From Taibaiella sp. (GTDB lineage: Bacteria > Bacteroidota > Bacteroidia > Chitinophagales > Chitinophagaceae): a stretch of 37,052 nt of DNA. Positions within the stretch are counted from its first letter, which is position 1. Each line of letters starts with the position of its first letter. The notes below the pieces were generated by a model. The model was not told the origin of the DNA and searched no databases. It saw nothing but the letters and a program-made list of their open reading frames with translations. The position numbers were made by a program, and so were the translations under genes. The stretch spans positions 1 to 37,052 of the forward strand of contig JACMPD010000177.1 of NCBI GenBank assembly GCA_014377675.1, in the 5' to 3' direction. Shown one piece after another: positions 9,042-16,216 of the stretch.

Positions 9042-9200
9042 TAAGCGTCCTGCTTTAGACCGTAGAAGCGTTTGGCGTTCAGCGAATATAGCCGCAGATG
9101 GAGTACCTTATTTTAATTATATGTAGCTGATGGGGGATAGCTTCAATGTGGGGTGCGAAATGGGGAGGGTTTGGCTAGTGTGGGTGCAGAACAGACAGTG
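9042..9200. repeat. Dispersed intergenic repeat, copy C
   Basis: The unit holds tttagaccgta, ttcagcgaatatagccgcag and attttaattatatgtagctg, parallel to copies A and B. Just upstream, 9014-9042 (gaagccagcttcgtgcatag) resembles the palindrome at 3104-3130. It fills most of the gap between the 207-aa gene and darG; no gene is visible there. Confidence 0.65.
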
Positions 9201-9219
9201 TTCAACGGCGGTAGCTGGA

Positions 9220-10269
9220 TTATTTTACGAACATGTGACTGTTAGTTTGCAGGTGCTGATAGGCAATAGCGATATATTCGTCTTTAAAAAGCTTTTTCTT
9301 ACGACTACTCCACCGGGCGATGGCACCGGTTATTTCTTCTAAAGATATACCTGGTGTTTCCTGCATCAAGTAATCAACAGTTGCCAGTATTTCAAGCGGA
9401 AGGTCTGATACAAAGCCCTGCAAAAGCTTCATCAGTTTAGCAAGTCGCTCCCTATCGGAGGCAGGCAGTTCTTTTTCAACATACTGTTTTATCTCTGAGC
9501 ACTTCCCGTAATTAAGATAAAGCGGTTCGAACGGGCCTACTTGTCCCTGCTCTATGCCTCGTAAATAAACACCATTAAGTGCATATAGCACTTTTTCCAC
9601 CCCGATTGCGTATGGACCATAGTGATGTGGCTTAAACTGAAGTCTCATTGGTTGCCCCATTCGTTGCAGAAAATAGGCAAGCTTATTGGCCGCAAACACG
9701 CTACTATACTCACCAAGACTTTCATAGGCATAAAGAATATACATTAGCTGCACGCGTGCAGGCGTCAGTTTTACCTCTTTTTTTGTTTCCTGCTGCTGTA
9801 AAAGCTGCTTTATGTGCGTGTTAGGTTCATACACCTGCACATCAATGTCGAGGTCTCCAAGATGATGCGCTATCATTGGTCTTACTATAGCCCAATCCAA
9901 GCCGCCATTTCCGCATCCAAGTGGGGGTATGGCAATACTCCTGATATTTTTCTCCTGTATAAGTATACGCAATGCTTTAAGGCCATCTTCCACATATTCA
10001 TATTTTGACGGAGCCTTCCAATGTACTTTCGTTGGGAAATTAATAATCTCCTTCAATCCGAAGTGGATACTCTTATCGGTAACCATCAGCAGCTTGCCAG
10101 GGGCAAGCGACTTCAGTTTACATGCATCGATATATGCTTTGTTATTGGCAGGAAAGTTCTCCTTGAATTGCAAGGCAATACCCTTTCCCATCACGCCAAC
10201 GGTGTTCACAGTATTTACTAAGGCCTGCGCCTTAGATTGCAGTAAATCTCCTGTGATAAAATGTAGCAT
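9220..10269 (-). CDS. darG: DarG: macrodomain DNA ADP-ribosyl hydrolase antitoxin
   Basis: DarG removes ADP-ribose from DNA bases modified by DarT and also binds DarT directly. I use the ATG at 10269 (349 residues, MLHFITGDLL) because the track start at 10284 is a TTG. Residues 1 to about 150 form the macrodomain: FITGDLL, ALVNTVNTVGVMGKGIALQF at the ADP-ribose loop, FPTKVHW with a lysine at residue 80 where the family has its key lysine, and PPLGCGNGGLDW at the second ligand loop. Residues from about 165 to the end are the helical C-terminal domain seen in DarG (ANKLAYFLQRMGQPMRLQFK, HHYGPYAIGVEKVLYALNG), implicated in DarT binding. All expected macrodomain motifs are present, so it looks functional. 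It lies 11 bases after darT in the usual toxin-then-antitoxin order. Confidence 0.93.
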   Translation of the reverse strand: MLHFITGDLLQSKAQALVNTVNTVGVMGKGIALQFKENFPANNKAYIDACKLKSLAPGKLLMVTDKSIHFGLKEIINFPTKVHWKAPSKYEYVEDGLKALRILIQEKNIRSIAIPPLGCGNGGLDWAIVRPMIAHHLGDLDIDVQVYEPNTHIKQLLQQQETKKEVKLTPARVQLMYILYAYESLGEYSSVFAANKLAYFLQRMGQPMRLQFKPHHYGPYAIGVEKVLYALNGVYLRGIEQGQVGPFEPLYLNYGKCSEIKQYVEKELPASDRERLAKLMKLLQGFVSDLPLEILATVDYLMQETPGISLEEITGAIARWSSRKKKLFKDEYIAIAYQHLQTNSHMFVK

Positions 10270-10280
10270 ATAAATTATAG

Positions 10281-10931
10281 TCAAAAATACAGCTCAGGCT
10301 GTACATGAACTTTTAAGTTTTTATTGTCAGCCTCTTTCAGTTTTTCTTTGACAAAAGTAGCAGCTTTTTCGTTATGTACAAACAGGGCATTAATCGACTC
10401 CACGGGTACGTGATGATGGACAAGGAACTCCGCCTGGTAGCGTCGGGGTCTGTCAAAATCGCCGTCTGACTTGTGAAAGTGACCGTGTTGGATGTTGAGC
10501 CAATCAATTGCGCTGATATACTGAAGGTCGTTGTAATGAGTCGTTACCGCCGCATTCGCCTGTCCATCAGTAAAAAGGAACCGTTCAAGGCCAGCGAGAA
10601 CTTCAATACGACACTCAATAACCAATAAGTATTGGCGATTTAGTTTTGGCACTTCGGGCTCCCAATATCCAGTAACAATATTGTATTGCATAATAGAACG
10701 AGGCGTGAAATAAAAAGGCACATAGTCGCCGATATTCCCATAGTGGCTGATTTTAACACGCGTATCATCGCGAACACTTATTATGCCAGGATTACCAATT
10801 TGAATAAAGTCGGGGTCTGCATCAGGGTGGTGCTTGGTACATAGCCCGCATGCGAGTATGTGCGGTAAGTTCCGGACATGGCATATCCGGTAACAGTACT
10901 TTCGGCTTTTATTTATAAGCAACCCACTCAT
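10281..10931 (-). CDS. darT: DarT: NAD-dependent DNA ADP-ribosyltransferase toxin
   Basis: DarT transfers ADP-ribose from NAD+ to single-stranded DNA bases at short motifs, which blocks replication; DarTG systems act as toxin-antitoxin and anti-phage modules. The 216-residue length fits the family. Family motifs in order are the N-terminal YRICHVRNLPHILACGL (NAD-binding His at about 18), VPFYFTPRSIM (Arg at about 78, NAD binding) and YQAEFLVHHHVP containing the catalytic Glu (about 168). Nothing essential seems missing, so survival of the strain presumably depends on the adjacent darG. The start is an ATG at 10931, only 3 bases downstream of the stop of a truncated signal-peptide ORF (10935-11006), so translation could be coupled to that leader. 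Whether it is the DarT1 or DarT2 subtype, and which base it targets, cannot be settled here. Confidence 0.92.
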   Translation of the reverse strand: MSGLLINKSRKYCYRICHVRNLPHILACGLCTKHHPDADPDFIQIGNPGIISVRDDTRVKISHYGNIGDYVPFYFTPRSIMQYNIVTGYWEPEVPKLNRQYLLVIECRIEVLAGLERFLFTDGQANAAVTTHYNDLQYISAIDWLNIQHGHFHKSDGDFDRPRRYQAEFLVHHHVPVESINALFVHNEKAATFVKEKLKEADNKNLKVHVQPELYF

Positions 10932-10934
10932 TCT

Positions 10935-11006
10935 TTACAAATCTACACCAATCTTGCTTTGCCCGCCTAAGCCAGCGCAGAAGAGCAATAAAAATACTTT
11001 TTTCAT
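10935..11006 (-). pseudogene. Truncated signal-peptide ORF upstream of darT
   Basis: The 23-codon ORF MKKVFLLLFCAGLGGQSKIG... has a typical Bacteroidota signal peptide start, then ends in TAA after a few residues. It is too short for the ORF track. It looks like the beheaded start of an exported protein whose body was replaced by the darTG module. It could also be a short leader ORF feeding ribosomes to darT, which starts 3 bases later. Confidence 0.45.
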
Positions 11007-11029
11007 AAGCCTTTTTTTAAAAATTTAGT

Positions 11030-11262
11030 GATAAATGAAAACCATAATCTATAGGTTAAAACTGAAGTGAATGTCACTCACCTACCACTCGCACCTACCA
11101 CTTCTCCGCAGCAGCAGGTCAACCCCATCACCAACACCCCCTCCTCCAAAAAAAAAGTTTTCCCTTCATGCAACCCTTTCTCTTCCCGGCGCATTTAAGT
11201 AGTGGCGAAGCGTAAGTAAAAAGACTTTAATTTTAGCTGAGCAACCTAAACCCCGCGGCTGA
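11030..11262. other. Divergent intergenic region without genes
   Basis: The region between the darT leader and the sigma-factor gene contains a short tandem repeat (cacctaccact twice, about 11079-11101) and a C/A-rich stretch. TTAATTTTAG near 11227-11236 is a weak match to a -7 box for the sigma operon. I see no gene or RNA. Confidence 0.35.
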
Positions 11263-11832
11263 TTGAAACCTGAGCTATTAGATAACGCTGATGAAATGTA
11301 CCTGGTGCAGTGTTGCCGGGAGCATAACCCGGCGGCGCAGAGGGCGCTCTACAACAGGCATGTGGATAGTATGATGCTGCTGTGCCTGAGGTATATACCT
11401 AACCAGGAAGACGCAAAAGAGGCACTGATGGATGGTTTTCTGGGTTTCTTTAAGCACATAGGCGGTTTTACGTGGCAGGGGCAAGGCAGCGTAAGGGCAT
11501 GGTTGAGCAAAATAGTGGTGAACCAATGCCTGGCGCAGCTAAGGAAACGGCAGCCGTTTTTTGTACAGCGCAGAGAGGGGGAGCAGCCGGAGCCGGCTGA
11601 CCCGGATGATGATGTGCTGGGCCACCTGACCGCCAGGGAGATAATAGCTATGGTGCAGCGGTTGCCGGCGGGTTACAGGGCGGTTTTTAACTTGTATGTG
11701 TTTGAAGGGATGGCGCACCGGGAAATAGGCACGCTACTTGATATATCAGAAAGTACATCAAAGTCGCAGTTGCACAGGGCGCGGGCCATGCTGAAAGATC
11801 AATTACTAAAAGAAGCTAAAATAAAATACTGA
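11263..11832 (+). CDS. ECF-type RNA polymerase sigma-70 factor
   Basis: The 189-residue protein directs RNA polymerase to a specific regulon, normally under control of a cognate anti-sigma factor. Region 2 spans roughly residues 20-95 (AAQRALYNRHVDSMMLLCLR, then QEDAKEALMDGFLGFFKHI, ending RAWLSKIVVNQCLAQLRKR). Region 4 spans about 128-185 (RLPAGYRAVFNLYVFEGMAH followed by the helix-turn-helix LLDISESTSKSQLHRARAML). The first start in frame is TTG at 11263; an ATG at 11296 would give 178 residues and is a plausible alternative. The stop overlaps the next start by one base (TGATG), implying translational coupling to the membrane protein downstream. Confidence 0.92.
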   Translation: MKPELLDNADEMYLVQCCREHNPAAQRALYNRHVDSMMLLCLRYIPNQEDAKEALMDGFLGFFKHIGGFTWQGQGSVRAWLSKIVVNQCLAQLRKRQPFFVQRREGEQPEPADPDDDVLGHLTAREIIAMVQRLPAGYRAVFNLYVFEGMAHREIGTLLDISESTSKSQLHRARAMLKDQLLKEAKIKY

Positions 11833-12734
11833 TGATACCGGGTTTTGACAAATCACTGAAAGAGAAAATGGAGGGCGCGGTACTCGTAGAGCTGATGCCC
11901 GCTTTCAGCCGCGATGAGGAGTGGGCGAGGCTGGCCCGCAAACTGAACCCGGCGCCTGTACGCACTTACAAAAAAACATGGGCCATTGCGGCGGGTCTGC
12001 TGCTGGTGGCGCTGTGCGGCGGCGTATATATGTGGTCCGTTCAGCGGCCCGGTAATGAGCTGCTGGTGGCCACGGCCGCGCCGGTTAATGTAACAACTAC
12101 TACCGCCCCTGTAAATGCCCCGGCTCCTGTTCCGCCGGCCAGTAAAGCCAACATTGCCACCGCTCAGCCCGTAGAAAAAGCGGAAAGGGAAATAACGATA
12201 CCCGCAACACCCGCCAGCCACAGCGAGCCACAAAAGTATAAGGCGAAAAACGTGTACCTGGTGCAGCAGACCAGCAGAAAGCCACTGCCGCAGCAGCCTC
12301 ACTATAACAGGCAGCGCATGGACGGGCTGTTTGAATACTACCACACCAAGGAGTTTATCTGTAATGGTACCACCTGCCCGCTGCAGATATGTATTTTGCA
12401 AACCATAAAGTGCGCTAACGGGGCACCCTCAGCGGTGGCCACCTGCAGCACGCTGGAGCCTGACCAGGCGGGGCAGCTGAAGTATAAGATAAACAACACG
12501 CACGACTGCAACGCAAGCATTGATGAGATAAGAATAACCCGCGTGAACACCGGCGAATCGATAGTGCTGAACTCGGAATCTAAACCATCTACGGCGCAGG
12601 ATCTGTTTGACTATATAACCGGTGAAAAAGAAGGGGATTTGCTGACGGGTATTTTCGATACCGACTGTAACAAGACCACCGGCACTCAAAACCTGACCAT
12701 TGATAAGGGTTATGGCAATTTCATTATTAAGTAA
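11832..12734 (+). CDS. Single-pass membrane protein, probable anti-sigma factor
   Basis: The 300-residue protein is translationally coupled to the ECF sigma gene (TGATG overlap). Residues 1-47 would be cytoplasmic, residues about 48-69 are a transmembrane helix (WAIAAGLLLVALCGGVYMW), residues about 80-150 are a Pro/Ala/Thr-rich linker, and about 160-300 form a periplasmic domain with many cysteines (ICNGTTCPLQICILQTIKC and later C residues). I see no canonical zinc-binding anti-sigma motif (HxxxCxxC) in the short cytoplasmic part, so the assignment rests on gene order and topology. The periplasmic cysteines suggest disulfides or redox/metal sensing, which is inference. The C-terminal domain is not one I recognise. 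Confidence 0.75.
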   Translation: MIPGFDKSLKEKMEGAVLVELMPAFSRDEEWARLARKLNPAPVRTYKKTWAIAAGLLLVALCGGVYMWSVQRPGNELLVATAAPVNVTTTTAPVNAPAPVPPASKANIATAQPVEKAEREITIPATPASHSEPQKYKAKNVYLVQQTSRKPLPQQPHYNRQRMDGLFEYYHTKEFICNGTTCPLQICILQTIKCANGAPSAVATCSTLEPDQAGQLKYKINNTHDCNASIDEIRITRVNTGESIVLNSESKPSTAQDLFDYITGEKEGDLLTGIFDTDCNKTTGTQNLTIDKGYGNFIIK

Positions 12735-12781
12735 TTACCAAAGGGAAATTCAGTTTATACATTCATAAAAAAGCAAAAAAG

Positions 12782-13324
12782 ATGAGAAAAGTAGTCATGT
12801 CATTATTGTGCCTCGCTATAAGCGTTGCGGCCGCCACCGGCCAGACAAAGCGCAAGAACCCACCACCACCGCCGCCACCGCTGCAGGCCCCGCAGGCACC
12901 CCAGGCGCCCGGGGCACCACCGCTGCCACAGCCTGTGCCACTGCCGGTTCCGGTGCCTTTGCCTCTAGATAAAAACGCTGGAATCTTCAAGTTTAAAGAA
13001 GAAACGCACGACTACGGTACGGTGCCTGAAGGACCGGTAGCGGAGTGTGATTTCGAGTTTAAAAATGTGGGCAAAAAGCCTATAACGATAGCAAACGCCA
13101 AGGGCTCGTGCGGCTGCACAGTGCCACAATGGCCCCATGAGCCAATATTGCCGGGCAAATCAAGTATGATACACGTTACCTACAACACAACGGGCAGGGT
13201 GGGTAAAATAAACAAAACAATTACGCTTACCTCAGACGCGCAGCAGCAAACGATGACGCTGTTTATAGCGGGCGAGGTAACCCCCAAAGACGCTAACGCG
13301 GCTAACGCCCCACAGGCGCACTAA
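12782..13324 (+). CDS. DUF1573 domain protein with polyproline linker
   Basis: The 180-residue exported protein has a signal peptide (residues 1 to about 20), then a proline-rich linker of about 40 residues (NPPPPPPPLQAPQAPQAPG and PVPLPVPVPLPL), then a DUF1573 Ig-like beta-sandwich (KEETHDYGTVPEGPVAECDF, VGKKPITIANAKGSCGCTVP, then a GKINKTITLTSDA strand). DUF1573 proteins are common in Bacteroidota envelopes; their function is unknown. It lies 47 bases after the anti-sigma-like gene and before a terminator, so it is probably the third gene of the sigma operon. The proline spacer may let it reach across the periplasm or surface layer. Confidence 0.85.
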   Translation: MRKVVMSLLCLAISVAAATGQTKRKNPPPPPPPLQAPQAPQAPGAPPLPQPVPLPVPVPLPLDKNAGIFKFKEETHDYGTVPEGPVAECDFEFKNVGKKPITIANAKGSCGCTVPQWPHEPILPGKSSMIHVTYNTTGRVGKINKTITLTSDAQQQTMTLFIAGEVTPKDANAANAPQAH

Positions 13325-13352
13325 ACGCTGAAAGTATTAATGGTGTTCATTC

Positions 13353-13396
13353 CTGCCGCGCACATAGCCTTAAAGCTTTTGCGCGGCAGTTTTGTT
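13353..13396 (+). terminator. Rho-independent terminator after the sigma operon
   Basis: The arms ctgccgcgc (13353-13361) and gcgcggcag (13381-13389) pair perfectly and are followed by ttttgttt. It lies between convergent genes and may serve both. Confidence 0.75.
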
Positions 13397-13417
13397 TCAG
13401 GGGTGTTTGCGAAACGT

Positions 13418-15283
13418 TTATTCGCCGTTGAGCTGCACCACATCGGGCGCGGTTACATAGCTACTGTTGTAGCGGAAGCGGATGTTTGAGGTGGTTACTA
13501 TCTTAAAGCCCCTCATGTTGTCAGGCGCCACGGGGAAGAAATAGGCGCGCACTTCAATGGTCTCAAAAACAAGGTTGGGGTTACGGGCACGCACCCCGCC
13601 GCCCAGGCTGGTGTACAGGCTTGAATTGCCGAAAGGCTTATTTTCAGGAGTTATTACCGTAAAATCGGCATAGGTAAAAGGCGCGAAGCGGAAGCCCAGC
13701 AGCGGCCGCTCCAGGAAGAACTCTGTTTCCAGTTGCAGGCTTATTCGCTTGGTGCCGTAGGCGCTGTCAGACAGAAAACCCCTGATGCCAAAGTAATTGT
13801 CTATCCGTAGCTGCGGATAGGTAACCCGGTCAAACAACTGGGTGTAGCTCGCACGGGCGAAGTTGCGTATCTTCACTTTGTTCCAGAAGAGCACCCGGCT
13901 AAAGGCCGTTGCGCCAGCCAGGAAGCTGGCATCTTGTAGCTGGTTCTTGTGCCTGAAGCCTCCGGCCCTTAGAAACAACTGTATGTAGTCTTTAGCGGGT
14001 GTAACTATGTAGTCGGTAAGGCTGAAACCCGCGTAGGGCCGTTCCAGCCCTATTTGTTTGTGCCAGCCGCCGGTAATGGATATATTGTAGCCATAGGGTA
14101 TGTCTTCGGTTGTCCCGAAACCATATACGTACTGGGTTTTAATATAGTCCTGCCTGAAAAAGGTAAACTGCCCCAGTACTGACCTGGTGTCATTAAACAC
14201 GGGGTCAAACGCCAGCCCCACCTGGCCGGGCGTAGCCGTGAAATTCCTGTCAGTGAACCGGAAGGCGAGGAAGCGCCGGTCTCTTATGGTGTTATTGGTG
14301 GCGGTGAGTTGCTTTATACCTATACTGTAGCCCGCCCAGGCGTCAAACAGGTTGTACCTGTATTTGTAGAAGAAAGCGTCGGGTACCCGGTACACATTGT
14401 AGGCTTCGTTCTGGCTTACGGTCAATGCTCCTGCCACCCTTGAGTAGGGCGAGACCAGCCTGCGGTTCAGGTTGATGAATGATGACGTTTCCTCTTCCCT
14501 GGTGAAAGGATTTCCGTTAATGGTGCTGTAGGCAATGGTAGCGTCAGTAAACGAGTGGGCGACATTGTTTTTGCGGTACAGGGCGCCATAGCCCCAGGCC
14601 GGGCCGCGGTTGTAGTCATAAAGGGTGTTTATTTCCAGCCGCTGCCCCATGCCCGCGAGGTTGGTTTCATAAAGGTTTGTAGTTACGTGGTTCAGCAGCT
14701 GCGAAGACGCGCCTCCCGCTATGCTGAACAGATCTTTGGTGTATACTATTATATCAACCGAATCATAGATATTATCAATGGTCAGCACTATTATCCTCGC
14801 ATCCTGCAGGTATTCCAGCGTGCGGAGGAAGCGCTCATTGTCGGCCAGTTTGTAGGCGTTCAGCGGGGTATTTTCTTTAATGAACAGGTTATCACGCACT
14901 ACGAAGGTGCGTGTTACCCGGTGAAAATGCATCGCAAATTTTGTGGCGAAACTTTTATCGCGGTAAGTAGTATCAGTAAACGAGCGGTTGAAGTTGAAGG
15001 TATTGATAAAAATGTGTCTTATAATTTTGCCCTGGTAGCGCATGTATGGTTCTTCACTCTTTGCTTCCAGGTAGCTTTCATCTTCTCCGGCATCCGGCGT
15101 TTTTTTTACCGAATTAATGGCCTGCCTGAAGATATTGTTGATGAATTTATTTTGGGTAAAGTGGAGTGAATCAAGTGTGCGCCTTTGCTTTCCGCCCATT
15201 TCGTCTTTGGTCATTTCCTGCCCCATTCCCTTGTTAGCGAACAGGGTTAAGCAAACCAACAGGGCAGGTATCCACCATTTCAT
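13418..15283 (-). CDS. Outer-membrane beta-barrel protein, Omp85/BamA-like
   Basis: I use the ATG at 15283 (621 residues; the track start at 15292 is TTG). A signal peptide is followed by a soluble N-terminal region with one or two POTRA-like modules (HIFINTFNFNRSF, then LRTLEYLQDARIIVLTIDNI ... SVDIIVYTKDLFSIAGG). The rest is a predicted beta-barrel of alternating aromatic strands (YRYNLFDAWAGYSIGIKQL, GFRFAPFTYADFTVITPEN). The architecture fits a lineage-specific Omp85/surface-antigen relative, but the family's RGF-type motif is seen only as IRGFLSD and the C-terminal strand is atypical. Its role could be membrane insertion or secretion of a partner. It is a single gene, convergent with the sigma operon. 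Confidence 0.7.
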   Translation of the reverse strand: MKWWIPALLVCLTLFANKGMGQEMTKDEMGGKQRRTLDSLHFTQNKFINNIFRQAINSVKKTPDAGEDESYLEAKSEEPYMRYQGKIIRHIFINTFNFNRSFTDTTYRDKSFATKFAMHFHRVTRTFVVRDNLFIKENTPLNAYKLADNERFLRTLEYLQDARIIVLTIDNIYDSVDIIVYTKDLFSIAGGASSQLLNHVTTNLYETNLAGMGQRLEINTLYDYNRGPAWGYGALYRKNNVAHSFTDATIAYSTINGNPFTREEETSSFINLNRRLVSPYSRVAGALTVSQNEAYNVYRVPDAFFYKYRYNLFDAWAGYSIGIKQLTATNNTIRDRRFLAFRFTDRNFTATPGQVGLAFDPVFNDTRSVLGQFTFFRQDYIKTQYVYGFGTTEDIPYGYNISITGGWHKQIGLERPYAGFSLTDYIVTPAKDYIQLFLRAGGFRHKNQLQDASFLAGATAFSRVLFWNKVKIRNFARASYTQLFDRVTYPQLRIDNYFGIRGFLSDSAYGTKRISLQLETEFFLERPLLGFRFAPFTYADFTVITPENKPFGNSSLYTSLGGGVRARNPNLVFETIEVRAYFFPVAPDNMRGFKIVTTSNIRFRYNSSYVTAPDVVQLNGE

Positions 15284-15350
15284 AAGCACCAAAAACTACT
15301 TCTTATCCAAGCCAACAAATATCGTGCTACTATAAGGTGTTGAAGCGGAG

Positions 15351-15419
15351 TTTGCTACAACGGCAGGCATATCTCAAATACAGCGCCCGATGGGCTGTTG
15401 TCTTTAATGGTTATTTTTC
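15351..15419. repeat. Duplicate of the histidine-kinase 3' end (left copy)
   Basis: The 69 bases match 16148-16216 with two differences, in direct orientation. On the minus strand they read KITIKDNSPSGAVFEICLPL and stop, the last residues of the histidine kinase gene at 16152-17117. Here they form an isolated fragment 86 bases past the 3' end of the oxygenase gene. Confidence 0.9.
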
Positions 15420-15505
15420 GGGTTCTCTTCATGGGCATTACCGCAGGCTGATTGACGTTTAATAATCTAAAAGTTAAGCGTAAATTACGGGTTAAAAGGG
15501 TGTAA

Positions 15506-16048
15506 CTATTTTAGTCGGAACATAATATCGGTTCTCAAAACATACTTTACGCCCTTTTTTACCGTGGAACCCGCATGTTCAAGGCTGTGTAGAAAGATGA
15601 GCGCAGAGCCCAGCGCCGGTTTAATTACCACGTCGTCAAATCTGGTATCGCCACCGGTGAAGTCGTCATTGAGGTATATCAGCAATGTGTAAAAGCTCGC
15701 TTCTTGTTCATTTCTTACAAAACTCTGATCCGTATGTTTTTTAAAGGACTGACCCGGCCCGTATTTATAAAACCGGAATAATTCATTGAGCCCCACAGGC
15801 TGGCGGGAGCCATGTGGCTGCACATAGGCTTTTATTTTTTCCCATAATTGCGCTGCAAGAAGTTCATCAGTAAATAGGAGGCGGCTGTTGTTTCTCACCA
15901 CCTTGCCTGCGTTTGCCCCACGCTCCGCTACAATACCTGCTTCGCTGTACCCTATTGTCTCGCTTCGCTCAATGAAAGCCGCGCATTCGCCCGGAGTATA
16001 AAAATCAGTAATTGACCAGATGTGGGGTGCATGGGTAATGGGTATCAT
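15506..16048 (-). CDS. 2OG-Fe(II) oxygenase, prolyl-4-hydroxylase-like
   Basis: The 180-residue cytoplasmic protein has the double-stranded beta-helix dioxygenase signature: iron ligands in FKKHTDQSF (His 105, Asp 107) and in LEHAGSTV (His 158), with a basic residue in the VKKGVKYVLRTDIMF segment positioned to hold 2-oxoglutarate. It would hydroxylate a peptide or other substrate using O2 and 2-oxoglutarate; the target is unknown. The length fits the small bacterial P4Hc group. The gene lies between the two copies of the histidine-kinase tail, on the same strand as that kinase. A -7-like box lies 27 bases upstream, so it probably has its own promoter. Confidence 0.88.
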   Translation of the reverse strand: MIPITHAPHIWSITDFYTPGECAAFIERSETIGYSEAGIVAERGANAGKVVRNNSRLLFTDELLAAQLWEKIKAYVQPHGSRQPVGLNELFRFYKYGPGQSFKKHTDQSFVRNEQEASFYTLLIYLNDDFTGGDTRFDDVVIKPALGSALIFLHSLEHAGSTVKKGVKYVLRTDIMFRLK

Positions 16049-16075
16049 AGGCTGCTATATCAAAACGTGAAAGTA

Positions 16076-16083
16076 CAAATATA
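16076..16083 (-). promoter_or_regulatory. Candidate -7 box of the oxygenase gene
   Basis: The minus strand reads TATATTTG, matching TAnnTTTG, 27 bases before the ATG. I see no good TTTG at -33. Confidence 0.35.
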
Positions 16084-16147
16084 TTCGTTATTACGCCCGT
16101 GGCCGCGCCCCTCTTTTTCTCAGCTGTACCGCAGCCATGTATCATCT

Positions 16148-16216
16148 TTTGCTACAACGGCAGGCATATCTCAAATACAGCTCCCGATGGGCTGTTGTCT
16201 TTAATGATTATTTTTC
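16148..16216. repeat. Histidine-kinase 3' end (right, parental copy)
   Basis: This is the copy inside the intact kinase gene and includes its stop codon. It matches 15351-15419 at 67 of 69 bases. Confidence 0.9.

Noticed and set aside
12763-12990. Gly-rich 75-aa minus-strand ORF
   Set aside because: It is the reverse complement of the proline-rich linker of the DUF1573 protein.
14555-15169. 204-aa plus-strand ORF opposite the outer-membrane protein
   Set aside because: It is an antisense shadow of the beta-barrel gene and has no domain.
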